A DNA stretch of 64,000 nt from Corallococcus sp. AS-1-6. Its GTDB lineage: Bacteria; Myxococcota; Myxococcia; Myxococcales; Myxococcaceae. The stretch is taken from the NCBI RefSeq assembly GCF_020037015.1, contig NZ_JAIQDE010000008.1, forward strand, positions 62,001-126,000. Direction: 5' to 3'. The notes under the pieces were generated by a model that was not told the DNA's origin, ran no database searches, and saw only the letters and a program-made list of their open reading frames with translations. Numbering within the stretch: position 1 is the first letter of the stretch; each line of letters starts with the position of its first letter. Positions 37,728 through 44,700 of the stretch are shown one piece after another. Position numbers and translations under genes: made by a program.

Positions 37728-38195
37728 CTACGAGCGGTCCTCGGGGGCTTCGGATTCCGAAGCCTCGTCCGAGCTCTCCAGGGCCGCGGCGGCGAGCATG
37801 CGCGCACGACGGCTCAAGGGGTCCTTGTCCTCGGGATCCAGCGACACGGCATGCTGGAAGTCACGGGCCGCTTCCGCCGTGCGGCCCTGGCGGAGGAAGG
37901 CCTCGCCCCGGTTGACGAAGGGGGTGATGTCGGTGGGATCCAGCTCGATGGCGCGGTTGAAGCACGCCACGGCGGTGTCCAGGTCCTCCAGCGCCAGGTG
38001 GCAGGCGCCCAGCGCGGTCTGGAAGTAGGCCTCGCTCGAGTCCATGGCCGAGAGCTTCTCGAAGATGGCCAGCGACTCGTTGAAGTTCCCGTCCTGGAAG
38101 AGGTTGAAACCCTCCGTGGCCCGCTCGAGCATCTCCGGTCCGGACAGGGGCTTCTCGTTGTCGTTCGACACCGTGGCCTTGAATTCAGTCGTCAT
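37728..38195 (-). CDS. TPR chaperone of the SycD/LcrH type
   Basis: 155 residues from ATG at 38195; a GTG at 38207 is an alternative. It has three TPR units (GFNLFQDGNFNESLAIFEKL; AYFQTALGACHLALEDLDTA; PFVNRGEAFLRQGRTAEAAR), the layout of class II T3SS chaperones that hold translocators or needle-tip proteins. The C-terminal tail is acidic. It lies directly upstream of sctV. With the genes at 40356 and 55204 it makes three TPR chaperone-like genes in the locus. Its cargo is unknown; the neighbouring 166-residue protein is a candidate. Confidence 0.7.
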   Translation of the reverse strand: MTTEFKATVSNDNEKPLSGPEMLERATEGFNLFQDGNFNESLAIFEKLSAMDSSEAYFQTALGACHLALEDLDTAVACFNRAIELDPTDITPFVNRGEAFLRQGRTAEAARDFQHAVSLDPEDKDPLSRRARMLAAAALESSDEASESEAPEDRS

Positions 38196-38293
38196 CGGCG
38201 CGTTCACCGGGGCGGGGACAGCAGCGGCGGGGAGTCTAGCCCGGGGCCCCCGCCAGTTCCAGACGGGGTCCCCTTGTCGGCGTGAGCCGGACC

Positions 38294-38794
38294 TCAGCCC
38301 TGCTCGTCGATCCGCTCCTGGACCTTCGCCATCACGTCGCTCAGCGACTTCTCGATGACGCTCTTGAAGATGTACTCGGCGCTGGTCTCCTTGTTGAAGG
38401 CCTTCTTCGCCTCCGCGTTGATCTGCTCGGGAGTGGCGTCCGGGTTCTTCGCGATGAAGTCCGCGACCGACTTCTGCGCCTTGTCCAGCGCGCGCGTGCC
38501 GGCCTTCTCACCCAGGCTGCCCAGGTAGTCACCGAACTGGCCGGCGACGTCCTGGATGGCCTGCTCGGCGGAGGGCTTGTCGGCCTGGGCCGACTTCTGG
38601 CTCTGGCCCGCGGCGGCCGTCTGCGGGGCGCTCTTCGCCTGGAGCGTCTGGAGGCCCTTGGCGAGCTGATCCGTCGTGGCGCGGAGCAGGTTCTCCTGCT
38701 TCACGACAGCCTGCGAGCCGGTCGCCGGCCTGGCAGTGGAGGTGGTCGCGATGCCGACGCGGGGAGCAGAACCGTTAATCGGGGAGGAGCCCAT
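38294..38794 (-). CDS. T3SS-associated protein, possible secreted substrate
   Basis: 166 residues. The first 85 residues are Ser/Thr/Ala/Gln-rich and probably disordered, as in many T3SS substrates with an uncleaved N-terminal signal. The rest is helical (FGDYLGSLGEKAGTRALDK; FKSVIEKSLSDVMAKVQERI). I do not recognise a family. Its promoter-like motif (38831-38859) matches those of the needle-like genes, which suggests co-regulated expression as an exported component. Confidence 0.6.
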   Translation of the reverse strand: MGSSPINGSAPRVGIATTSTARPATGSQAVVKQENLLRATTDQLAKGLQTLQAKSAPQTAAAGQSQKSAQADKPSAEQAIQDVAGQFGDYLGSLGEKAGTRALDKAQKSVADFIAKNPDATPEQINAEAKKAFNKETSAEYIFKSVIEKSLSDVMAKVQERIDEQG

Positions 38795-38830
38795 GATCCA
38801 AACCTCGTTCTAAGTGCTGCGTTTCCTGGG

Positions 38831-38859
38831 TTATCGGCGTGAGCCTAGTGGAAGTTTCC
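38831..38859 (-). promoter_or_regulatory. Sigma-28-like promoter motif, gene at 38294
   Basis: Read on the minus strand: GGAAAC (38859-38854), 17 bases, CGATAA (38836-38831), with the full -10 reading GCCGATAA, the classical FliA/sigma-28 -10. It lies 36 bases before the start at 38794. Confidence 0.6.
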
Positions 38860-38907
38860 GGATCCTTTCCACCGGCGGCGGCGCGTGGAAGGAGCCCGGA
38901 AACGCCA

Positions 38908-38951
38908 CCGGCCCCGGACCGATGCCCTGGAGGGCACCAGCACGGGGCCGG
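38908..38951 (-). terminator. Terminator hairpin of the broken needle-like copy
   Basis: CCGGCCCCG (38908-38916) pairs with CGGGGCCGG (38943-38951), enclosing an inner imperfect stem (GATGCCC/GGGCACC). It is the duplicate of 39241-39284. Confidence 0.6.
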
Positions 38952-38976
38952 AGCGAGACCAACAACCTGCGAAGGA

Positions 38977-39089
38977 CTACTTCAGGTTGTTCACGGCGGC
39001 CATCGCCATGTCGTCCATCTTCTTCATGAGGTTCCGGTGGTGCTCTTCGCGGTGTTAACAGCCTTGTTGAAGACGTCGATCGTGGCCAT
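38977..39089 (-). pseudogene. Truncated duplicate of the needle-like gene
   Basis: The first 18 codons are identical to the gene at 39309-39527. A 106-bp deletion then shifts the frame, giving a stop after 21 residues (ending STTGTS). The last part of the intact gene (KKMDDMAMAAVNNLK) is still present in the DNA but out of frame. Promoter motif, ribosome binding site and terminator are retained, so a short RNA may still be made. Confidence 0.85.
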
Positions 39090-39143
39090 GAGAGTTCTCC
39101 TGGTACGGCGGGATGGGTTCGTGCGGCACCAGCTACAAAAGGA

Positions 39144-39171
39144 TTATCGCTGAGGGCGAACCGGAGTTTCC
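39144..39171 (-). promoter_or_regulatory. Sigma-28-like promoter motif, broken copy
   Basis: GGAAAC (39171-39166), 16 bases, CGATAA (39149-39144) on the minus strand, 54 bases before the ATG at 39089. Confidence 0.5.
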
Positions 39172-39240
39172 TGGGGATTTTTTCGCGATCATTTTTCCCC
39201 CGCTCCCGCCGCGTCGCGCCACCGCTGGCCGGAAATGCCA

Positions 39241-39284
39241 CCGGCCCCGGACCGATGCCCTGGAGGGCATCAGCACGGGGCCGG
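39241..39284 (-). terminator. Terminator hairpin of the needle-like gene
   Basis: CCGGCCCCG (39241-39249) pairs with CGGGGCCGG (39276-39284). A second stem, GATGCCC/GGGCATC (39254-39260, 39265-39271), forms inside. It lies 24 bases after the stop codon, so this small gene is its own transcription unit. Confidence 0.65.
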
Positions 39285-39308
39285 AGCGGACCAACAACCT
39301 GCGAAGGA

Positions 39309-39527
39309 CTACTTCAGGTTGTTCACGGCGGCCATCGCCATGTCGTCCATCTTCTTCATGAGGTTCGTGATGGTGCTCATGATCTGCGACTCGAGCTGCA
39401 CCTGCTTCTGCGCCTGGAGGAAGCCCTTCTGCTCCTCGGGGGCCGCGGCGATCATCTTGTCCATCGCCGTGCCGGTGGTGCTCTTCGCGGTGTTAACAGC
39501 CTTGTTGAAGACGTCGATCGTGGCCAT
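39309..39527 (-). CDS. sctF: Needle-like (SctF-type) small helical protein
   Basis: 72 residues and no Cys, Trp, Tyr or signal peptide. It is predicted as helix-turn-helix: residues 1-28, a Pro turn (AAAPEEQ, 27-33), then a long helix to the end. From DKM (23) to the last residue is 50 positions. The same span in the Salmonella needle protein PrgI, from DKL to its end, is 49, and both finish in an Ala/Ile-x-x-Asn-hydrophobic-Lys/Arg pattern (AAVNNLK here, AAIIQNFR in PrgI). A good AGGAG site precedes the ATG. It has its own promoter and terminator, as expected for a highly expressed filament subunit. The needle role is inferred; a secreted regulator is the alternative. Confidence 0.6.
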   Translation of the reverse strand: MATIDVFNKAVNTAKSTTGTAMDKMIAAAPEEQKGFLQAQKQVQLESQIMSTITNLMKKMDDMAMAAVNNLK

Positions 39528-39581
39528 GAGAGTTCTCCTGGTACGGCGAGATGGGTTCGTGCGGCACCAGCTACAAAAGGA

Positions 39582-39609
39582 TTATCGCTGAGGGGGGACC
39601 GGAGTTTCC
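39582..39609 (-). promoter_or_regulatory. Sigma-28-like promoter motif, needle-like gene
   Basis: GGAAAC (39609-39604), 16 bases, CGATAA (39587-39582) on the minus strand, 54 bases before the ATG at 39527. Confidence 0.6.
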
Positions 39610-39665
39610 TCGGAATTTCCCGGGATCATTTCTTCCCGGCTCCCCTCCTCGGCCCCCCGGGAGGA

Positions 39666-40262
39666 TCAGCCCTTCAGCTTGCCCAGGGCGGGGTTCTTCA
39701 TCCACGCCTTGAAGGAGTCGAGCTGCTGCTGCGACTCGGCGCGGGGGTCCACCGGCTTGGCGGCGCCGGGCAGGGAGTCCTCGCGGGTCAGCGCGATCTT
39801 CGGGCGGCTCGAGCTCTCGAAGCCATCCGACGTCTTGAGCCCGCCCGCCGGGCCGCGAGCAGGCGCCGCGGGAGCGGCCGCGGCGGCCGGGGGCGTCACG
39901 GCGAACTTGGCGCCCAGCTCCGGGTTCATCTCCATCACGGCGCTCTGGATGGTCATGCCGTAGGTGCTGATGCGGTACTGCAGGTACTCCACCACGCTCC
40001 CCAGGATGGCCGGGGGCGGCAGGATGGGGTCCTTCATGAAGCGGTTCAGCGAATCCGTGACGTCCTTGTACATCCCCTCATCCAGCGGCGTGCCGGGAGC
40101 CGACGCGGCCACCAGCTTGCGCATGTTGCGCACCACCTGGAGGAACGTGCCCTGGGCCGTCTTGCCCTGGACATCCAGCTCCGCCAGCAGCTTGTCGCGC
40201 TTCTCCTTCAGCTCCGGCGGCTCCGGGGGCAGCGGAAGCTGTGTCTTGGGGGGGGTGCTCAT
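39666..40262 (-). CDS. T3SS-associated protein of unknown function
   Basis: 198 residues from the ATG at 40262, which has GGAG 6 bases upstream; an ATG at 40274 is an alternative. The first 110 residues are helical (LKEKRDKLLAELDVQGKTAQ; AILGSVVEYLQYRISTYGM). An Ala/Pro-rich linker and a polar tail with PRAESQQQLDSFKAWMKNP follow. No family is recognised. It lies between the chaperone gene at 40356 and the needle-like gene and could be a chaperone client or export regulator. Confidence 0.55.
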   Translation of the reverse strand: MSTPPKTQLPLPPEPPELKEKRDKLLAELDVQGKTAQGTFLQVVRNMRKLVAASAPGTPLDEGMYKDVTDSLNRFMKDPILPPPAILGSVVEYLQYRISTYGMTIQSAVMEMNPELGAKFAVTPPAAAAAPAAPARGPAGGLKTSDGFESSSRPKIALTREDSLPGAAKPVDPRAESQQQLDSFKAWMKNPALGKLKG

Positions 40263-40355
40263 GAACCGCTCCATCGGTTGAGGTGAATGAATCCAGCCTA
40301 ACAGAGATTACGGGGCTTCCATCCCACGCGCCAGGAGGCGGTCCCACCCCGTGGC

Positions 40356-40832
40356 TCAACGCCGGGTGAGGGCGGTGACCATGGCGCCGGCCTTGCGCAC
40401 CACCGGATCATCCGCCGGAGGCATGGCCGCCGCACGGCGCAGGTCCTCCAGGGCCTGGGGCTTCTGTCCCATGGCCAACTTCACCTCCGCGCGGCCCACG
40501 TAGACTGACGGGTCCTGGGGGGCCAGCTTGGCGGCCACGTCGAAGGCGGCGAGCGCGCCCTGCCCGTTCCCCGCGGCCATCTCCACCACCCCGAGCGCCT
40601 TGGCGAAGTACACGTCCGTGGGGTTGATGGCGTAGAGGCCCTGGAAGAGCGTGCGCGCCTCCGCTATCCGGCCCTGGTAGAAGAAGAAGTAGGCCGTCTT
40701 GGCGATGGCGTACAGCTCGTCGTTGGAGTAGCCGCGCACCTCGCGGAGCGTGGCCTTGCCCTCCGCCCAGCGCTGCAGGAGCGCGGTGAGCTTCGCCTCG
40801 TCCTGCGGATCTTCCGGGTCCAGCGCCGCCAT
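40356..40832 (-). CDS. sctG: Class II T3SS chaperone, SycD/LcrH/CesD family
   Basis: 158 residues. The family opening is clear: an N-terminal helix, then GYSNDELYAIAKTAYFFFYQ and GRIAEARTLFQGLYAINPTD, followed by two more TPRs (AKALGVVEMAAGNGQGALAAF; VYVGRAEVKLAMGQKPQAL). These chaperones bind translocator or needle-related proteins before export. It starts 3 bases after the stop of the gene at 40836, so they are one operon. No translocator gene is recognisable in the window, so its cargo is open. The symbol follows common practice for T3SS TPR chaperones and is tentative. Confidence 0.8.
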   Translation of the reverse strand: MAALDPEDPQDEAKLTALLQRWAEGKATLREVRGYSNDELYAIAKTAYFFFYQGRIAEARTLFQGLYAINPTDVYFAKALGVVEMAAGNGQGALAAFDVAAKLAPQDPSVYVGRAEVKLAMGQKPQALEDLRRAAAMPPADDPVVRKAGAMVTALTRR

Positions 40833-40835
40833 GGG

Positions 40836-41318
40836 TCAGTAGCCCTCGTCCTTCTGCTCTTCCCACATGCGGCGGATGATCTCCTGCGACTCCGCGCTCA
40901 CCTGATCCACCAGGCCCAGCATCGCGGACTCGCGCTGCAACAGGGCCTTGAGGCGCTCCAGGCGCTCCGGCGGCGCGTTCACCTTGGACAGGCCGCGCTC
41001 CAGCATGCGGCGCTGCCCGTCATCTCCCCGGCCCGCGACGCTGGCCAGGTGCGGCCGGTCACTGAAGCCCTCCAGGTCCGCGTCGTGACCGCCCGGGTGG
41101 GGCGGCAGGGGCAACCGGAGCTCCTCCGACGAGTGCGCCGGACCGATGAAGTCCAGGAGCGCCGCGGAGGGCATCGACGGGTTCTTGATGTTGCCCGCCT
41201 TGCGCAGCTTCTTCGCCCGGTCCAGTTGGGACGGGTCCACCAGCCGCTCGCGGACGCTGCGGGGACCTCCCCAGGGCCAAAGCGCGGTGCTGGGGGGCTG
41301 ATTGTTGATTCTGGCCAT
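40836..41318 (-). CDS. T3SS-associated protein of unknown function
   Basis: 160 residues. The N-terminus is polar and Pro-rich (MARINNQPPSTALWPWGGPR), resembling an export signal. The middle is His/Gly-rich, and the C-terminus is helical (RLERLKALLQRESAMLGLVD, IIRRMWEEQKDEGY). I do not recognise a family. Its place after the SctU genes and next to a chaperone gene suggests a gatekeeper or substrate, but nothing in the sequence proves it. Confidence 0.55.
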   Translation of the reverse strand: MARINNQPPSTALWPWGGPRSVRERLVDPSQLDRAKKLRKAGNIKNPSMPSAALLDFIGPAHSSEELRLPLPPHPGGHDADLEGFSDRPHLASVAGRGDDGQRRMLERGLSKVNAPPERLERLKALLQRESAMLGLVDQVSAESQEIIRRMWEEQKDEGY

Positions 41319-41364
41319 GGTGGGCCGACTTCAATACAGGTGGGGGGCCCGCGTCCAGCCCCCT

Positions 41365-41646
41365 TCAGCGCCCGCCCGCCTGCTCACGCTGCAGCGCGTA
41401 GACGAAATTCAGCACCTCGGCCACCGCGTCGTAGAGCTCTTCCGGGACCTCCTGCCCCACGTCCACCCGGTACAGGGCGTGGGCCAGGGACACGTTGCGC
41501 ATCACCGGGATGCCGTACTGCTTGGCGATCTCCCGGATCTTCTCCGCCTTGAGGCGCATCCCCTTCGCCACCACGCGAGGCGCGCCGTCCGCCTTGTTGT
41601 CGTACTTGATGGCGATGGCGATGTCCGCCTCTTCGTCGCTGGCCAT
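41365..41646 (-). CDS. Stand-alone SctU/FlhB cytoplasmic C-domain (FlhX-like)
   Basis: 93 residues with no membrane part. From AIAIKYD to LNFVYALQ it aligns with the end of the adjacent SctU, sharing KGM..KAE.I, RNV.LAHAL.RV and EVPEELYDAVAEVLNFVY. It begins just after the position of the autocleavage site, so it mimics the cleaved C-terminal fragment. Related stand-alone FlhB-like proteins (FhlX/FlhX) accompany some flagella and can substitute for that domain. It lies 10 bases downstream of sctU. Confidence 0.82.
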   Translation of the reverse strand: MASDEEADIAIAIKYDNKADGAPRVVAKGMRLKAEKIREIAKQYGIPVMRNVSLAHALYRVDVGQEVPEELYDAVAEVLNFVYALQREQAGGR

Positions 41647-41656
41647 GGCCTCCTCC

Positions 41657-42739
41657 TCAGGCGCGCGCAGGCGGCGCCGCGTTCTGCTGCTGCTTGAGCC
41701 CGTAGACGAAGTTCAGCACCTCGGCGACCGCGTCGTAGAGCTCCTCCGGGACTTCCTCGCCCACCTCCACGCGCAACAGCGCGTGCGCCAGCGGGACGTT
41801 GCGCAAGAGGGGCACGTCCGCCTCGCGCGCCAGCGCCTTGATGCGCTCCGCCTTGGCGTCCATGCCCTTCACCAGCACCCGCGGCGCCCCGTCCTTGTTC
41901 TGGTCGTACTGCAGCGCCACCGCGACGTGGTCCGGGTTGGTGACGATGACGCTCGCGTCCTTCACGGCCTCCATCTGGGCCCCCTCCATGATCTCATGGT
42001 GGAGCTCCTTGCGCTTGGCCTTGTGGTGCGGGTCGCCTTCGCTCTGCTTGTACTCCTTCTTCACTTCCTCCTTCGTCATCATCATGTCCTTCATGAACGA
42101 CTTGCGCTGCCACCACACGTCGAACACGCCGAAGATGACGAAGAGCATCACGATGCGCACACAGACCCGGTAGAGGATCTCCCCCATGATGGCCATGATG
42201 CCGTGCGTGTCCTGCCGCACCGTTTCGATGACCAGGGGCATGGAGTCTCGCACCACGCCGGTGACGACGTAGGCGGCGACGGAAATCTTGATGAGGTTCT
42301 TGAGCAGCTCCACGAAGGACTTCTTCGAGAACATGTTCTTCAACCCCGCGATGGGGTTGAGCTTGTCGAACTTCGGGATGAGCGGGTCGATGGTGAAGAG
42401 CGACCCCACCTGGAGGAAGTCCATCAGCCCGCCCAGCACCGCCGCGCCCGCCACGATGGGCACCGTGAGGAGCAGCAGCGTGCGCAGGCCCATGATGAGC
42501 AACTGCGTCGTCGCCAGGGCCAGGTCATCCGAGTGGGCGATGGCGTCGAAGCTGAAGCGGAAGAGCGTGGAGATCTCCCGCTCCACGGTGTCCCAGGTCC
42601 CCTTGACGATGCCCAGGCCCGCGACGAGCACGGCCACGCCCGTCAGGTCCTTGCTCTTCCAGGTCTGACCCTTCTTGCGCGCGTCGTCGAGCTTCTTATG
42701 CGACGGTTCTTCTGTTTTGTCGCCACTCTCGTCCGACAT
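41657..42739 (-). CDS. sctU: T3SS export switch protein SctU (FlhB family)
   Basis: 360 residues. The N-terminus has the family start DKTEEPSHKKLDDARKKGQ, followed by four membrane helices. The cytoplasmic switch domain carries TNPDH at 267-271 where nearly all relatives have NPTH. The Asn and Pro needed for the self-cleavage chemistry remain, while Thr is Asp. The protein selects between early and late substrates after cleavage. The start at 42739 is chosen from the conserved N-terminus; it follows sctT by 28 bases. Confidence 0.93.
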   Translation of the reverse strand: MSDESGDKTEEPSHKKLDDARKKGQTWKSKDLTGVAVLVAGLGIVKGTWDTVEREISTLFRFSFDAIAHSDDLALATTQLLIMGLRTLLLLTVPIVAGAAVLGGLMDFLQVGSLFTIDPLIPKFDKLNPIAGLKNMFSKKSFVELLKNLIKISVAAYVVTGVVRDSMPLVIETVRQDTHGIMAIMGEILYRVCVRIVMLFVIFGVFDVWWQRKSFMKDMMMTKEEVKKEYKQSEGDPHHKAKRKELHHEIMEGAQMEAVKDASVIVTNPDHVAVALQYDQNKDGAPRVLVKGMDAKAERIKALAREADVPLLRNVPLAHALLRVEVGEEVPEELYDAVAEVLNFVYGLKQQQNAAPPARA

Positions 42740-42767
42740 GGAGGAATCCCGGGAGGCTTGAAGCGGC

Positions 42768-43586
42768 TCAGGCCAGCATCTGGATGGCGTGCTGGAACAT
42801 GCGGAGCATGTTGGCCAGCTCCTGCTGCATGCGGCCAATCACGACATGGATGGCGATGAACATGATGAGCACGCCCACCAGCGGCTTGAGCGACATGGAG
42901 ATGAAGAACACCTGGATCTGCGGCGCGACGCGGTTGATGGCGCCCAGGGCCAGGTCGGTGACGAACGCGGCCACCATGCCGGGACCCGCCAGCGCCAGGC
43001 TGATCTTCAGCAGGTCCGCGAAGGAGCGGATCATCAGGTCGAAGAAGGGCCACACGCCGCGGCTGAAGCGCGGGAAGCCCTCCAGCGGCACGATGGCGAG
43101 GCTGTCCGCGAGCGCCCGGATGATGATGTGGTGCCCGTCCAGCGACAGGAACAGCACCACGCACAACTGCACCTTGAGGCTGGAGAAGAGCGACACCTGC
43201 GTGCCCAACTGCGGCACGTAGAGCTGGGCGTTGTTGCTGCCCGACATGGTGTCCATCAGCGTGCCGGCCACGCGGGCCGCGTCGAACACCATGTTGACGA
43301 TGTACGACAGCGCCACGCCGATGAAGACCTCCTTGAGCAGAAGGCCGATGTACGGGAGCGCGCTCAGGGGGATCCGGTCCATCCGGTCCGCGACGGACGG
43401 GAAGAGCACCGCGGACACCAGCAGGCCCAGGCCCAGCTTCATCTCCGAGGGGACGACCTCGCCGCCCAGGAACGGGCTGAAGATGAGGATGGGCATCACG
43501 CGGCACATGATGAGTGCCATCGTGAAGATGACGACCGACAGGTTGACCCGAGCACCCAGCTCGGCCATGGCTTCGCCGATGTTCAT
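42768..43586 (-). CDS. sctT: T3SS export apparatus protein SctT (FliR family)
   Basis: 272 residues with about six hydrophobic helices. Family features include RVMPILIFSPFLGGEVVPSE near the start, YIGLLLKEVFIGVALSYIVN and LFLSLDGHHIIIRALADS. It forms the export gate core with SctR and SctS in the inner membrane. The ATG at 43586 overlaps the stop of sctS by 4 bases (ATGA), so translation is coupled. Confidence 0.92.
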   Translation of the reverse strand: MNIGEAMAELGARVNLSVVIFTMALIMCRVMPILIFSPFLGGEVVPSEMKLGLGLLVSAVLFPSVADRMDRIPLSALPYIGLLLKEVFIGVALSYIVNMVFDAARVAGTLMDTMSGSNNAQLYVPQLGTQVSLFSSLKVQLCVVLFLSLDGHHIIIRALADSLAIVPLEGFPRFSRGVWPFFDLMIRSFADLLKISLALAGPGMVAAFVTDLALGAINRVAPQIQVFFISMSLKPLVGVLIMFIAIHVVIGRMQQELANMLRMFQHAIQMLA

Positions 43587-43849
43587 CTGCCGATGAGCGC
43601 CGGGAACCGGTCGAAGACGTGGAAGGTGAAGCGCAGGAGCTGACCGCCAATCCACGGGCCCGTCATGGCCAGCACGCCGAAGACGAGCACGACCTTGGGC
43701 GCGAAGGAGAGCGTCTGCTCTTGAATCTGCGTGGTGGCCTGGAACAGCGAGACGAGGAAGCCCACCAGGAGGCTCATGAGCACCGGCGGCGCGGAGACCA
43801 CGAGCACCAGGAACAGCGCCTCCTGGGTGATGAACGTGAGCTGATTCAT
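43583..43849 (-). CDS. sctS: T3SS export apparatus protein SctS (FliQ family)
   Basis: 88 residues with two membrane helices (LVLVVSAPPVLMSLLVGFLV and PKVVLVFGVLAMTGPWIGGQ) and the family pattern QATTQIQEQTLSFAPK between them. Four copies pack around the SctR/SctT export channel. It lies 16 bases after sctR. Confidence 0.93.
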   Translation of the reverse strand: MNQLTFITQEALFLVLVVSAPPVLMSLLVGFLVSLFQATTQIQEQTLSFAPKVVLVFGVLAMTGPWIGGQLLRFTFHVFDRFPALIGR

Positions 43850-43865
43850 GGAAGTACGGGGCTCC

Positions 43866-44690
43866 TTACAGGTAGCCGATGACCAGGCCCTTGGCGATGA
43901 GGTACCAGCCGTCCACGAGCACGAACAGGAGCAGCTTGAAGGGCATGGAGATGGTCGTGGGCGACAGCATGTGCATGCCCAGCGCCAGCAGGATGTTGGC
44001 GACCACCATGTCGATGACGATGAAGGGCACGAACAGGAGGAAGCCGATCTGGAAGGCCTCCTTCAGCTCGGACACGACGAAGGCCGGGACGATGACCATG
44101 AAGTCGTTCGGGCCAATGTCCTTGCGGTCCTCCTCCTTCCGCATCTTCTTCGCCAGGCTGTAGAAGAGCGTGCGGTCCTTGTTGGTGACCTTCTTCATCA
44201 GGAACTCGCGCAGGGGCTCCTTGGACTTGTCCGCGGCCCCCAGCATCGTGCCCACCGTCTCCGAGGAGAAGACGGACGTGCCCCGGGACCAGATGTCGAT
44301 GCCGCCCGCCCGGTACATCTCCTGGCCCACGGGGGCCATGATGTAGACGGTGAGGATGATGGCCAGGCCGGTGATGACCTGGGTGGGGGGAATCTGCTGG
44401 GTGCCCAGCGCCGAGCGGACGATGGAGAGCACCACGGAGATCTTCACGAAGCTGGTCACCATCATCAGCGCGAACGGGACCAGGGACATGGCCGCGAGCG
44501 CGAGGATGAGGATGAGCGGACGGGAGGTGAAGGAGTCGGAGCTCACCGCCTCCTTGACCATCTCATCCGGCATCGAGTCGCCGCCCTTCTTCGCCGCGGA
44601 CGCGACGAAGGGGGAGAGCGACACGAGGGCCGCGAAGAGCCAGGGCGGAGCGCGGAACAGCAGCGGGCGAGCGGGAGACGAACGGTTCAC
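43866..44690 (-). CDS. sctR: T3SS export apparatus protein SctR (FliP family)
   Basis: 274 residues from a GTG at 44690. A cleavable signal-like N-terminus (LFAALVSLSPFVASAA), known from FliP and unusual in injectisome SctR proteins, precedes the FliP core: FVKISVVLSIVRSALGTQQI, then a long exported loop, and three more helices ending in VDGWYLIAKGLVIGYL. It builds the helical export pore. The start lies 10 bases after the stop of the FliO-like gene, matching the fliO-fliP order. Confidence 0.93.
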   Translation of the reverse strand: MNRSSPARPLLFRAPPWLFAALVSLSPFVASAAKKGGDSMPDEMVKEAVSSDSFTSRPLILILALAAMSLVPFALMMVTSFVKISVVLSIVRSALGTQQIPPTQVITGLAIILTVYIMAPVGQEMYRAGGIDIWSRGTSVFSSETVGTMLGAADKSKEPLREFLMKKVTNKDRTLFYSLAKKMRKEEDRKDIGPNDFMVIVPAFVVSELKEAFQIGFLLFVPFIVIDMVVANILLALGMHMLSPTTISMPFKLLLFVLVDGWYLIAKGLVIGYL

Positions 44691-44700
44691 GTGACGGCCT

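Larger units (their letters stand above)
38896..39210. repeat. Tandem duplication, copy A (with 106-bp deletion)
   Basis: This stretch matches 39229-39648 almost base for base, including promoter motif, ribosome binding site, gene and terminator. It differs by a one-base indel near 38955 and by loss of the bases equivalent to 39367-39472. Similarity fades upstream of the promoter. Confidence 0.85.
39229..39648. repeat. Tandem duplication, copy B (intact)
   Basis: The complete unit, holding the intact needle-like gene with its promoter and terminator. It begins 18 bases after copy A ends. Confidence 0.85.

Noticed and set aside
38896-39648. Insertion sequence or transposon ends
   Set aside because: The repeats are direct, contain the needle-like gene and its signals, and have no transposase or terminal inverted repeats.
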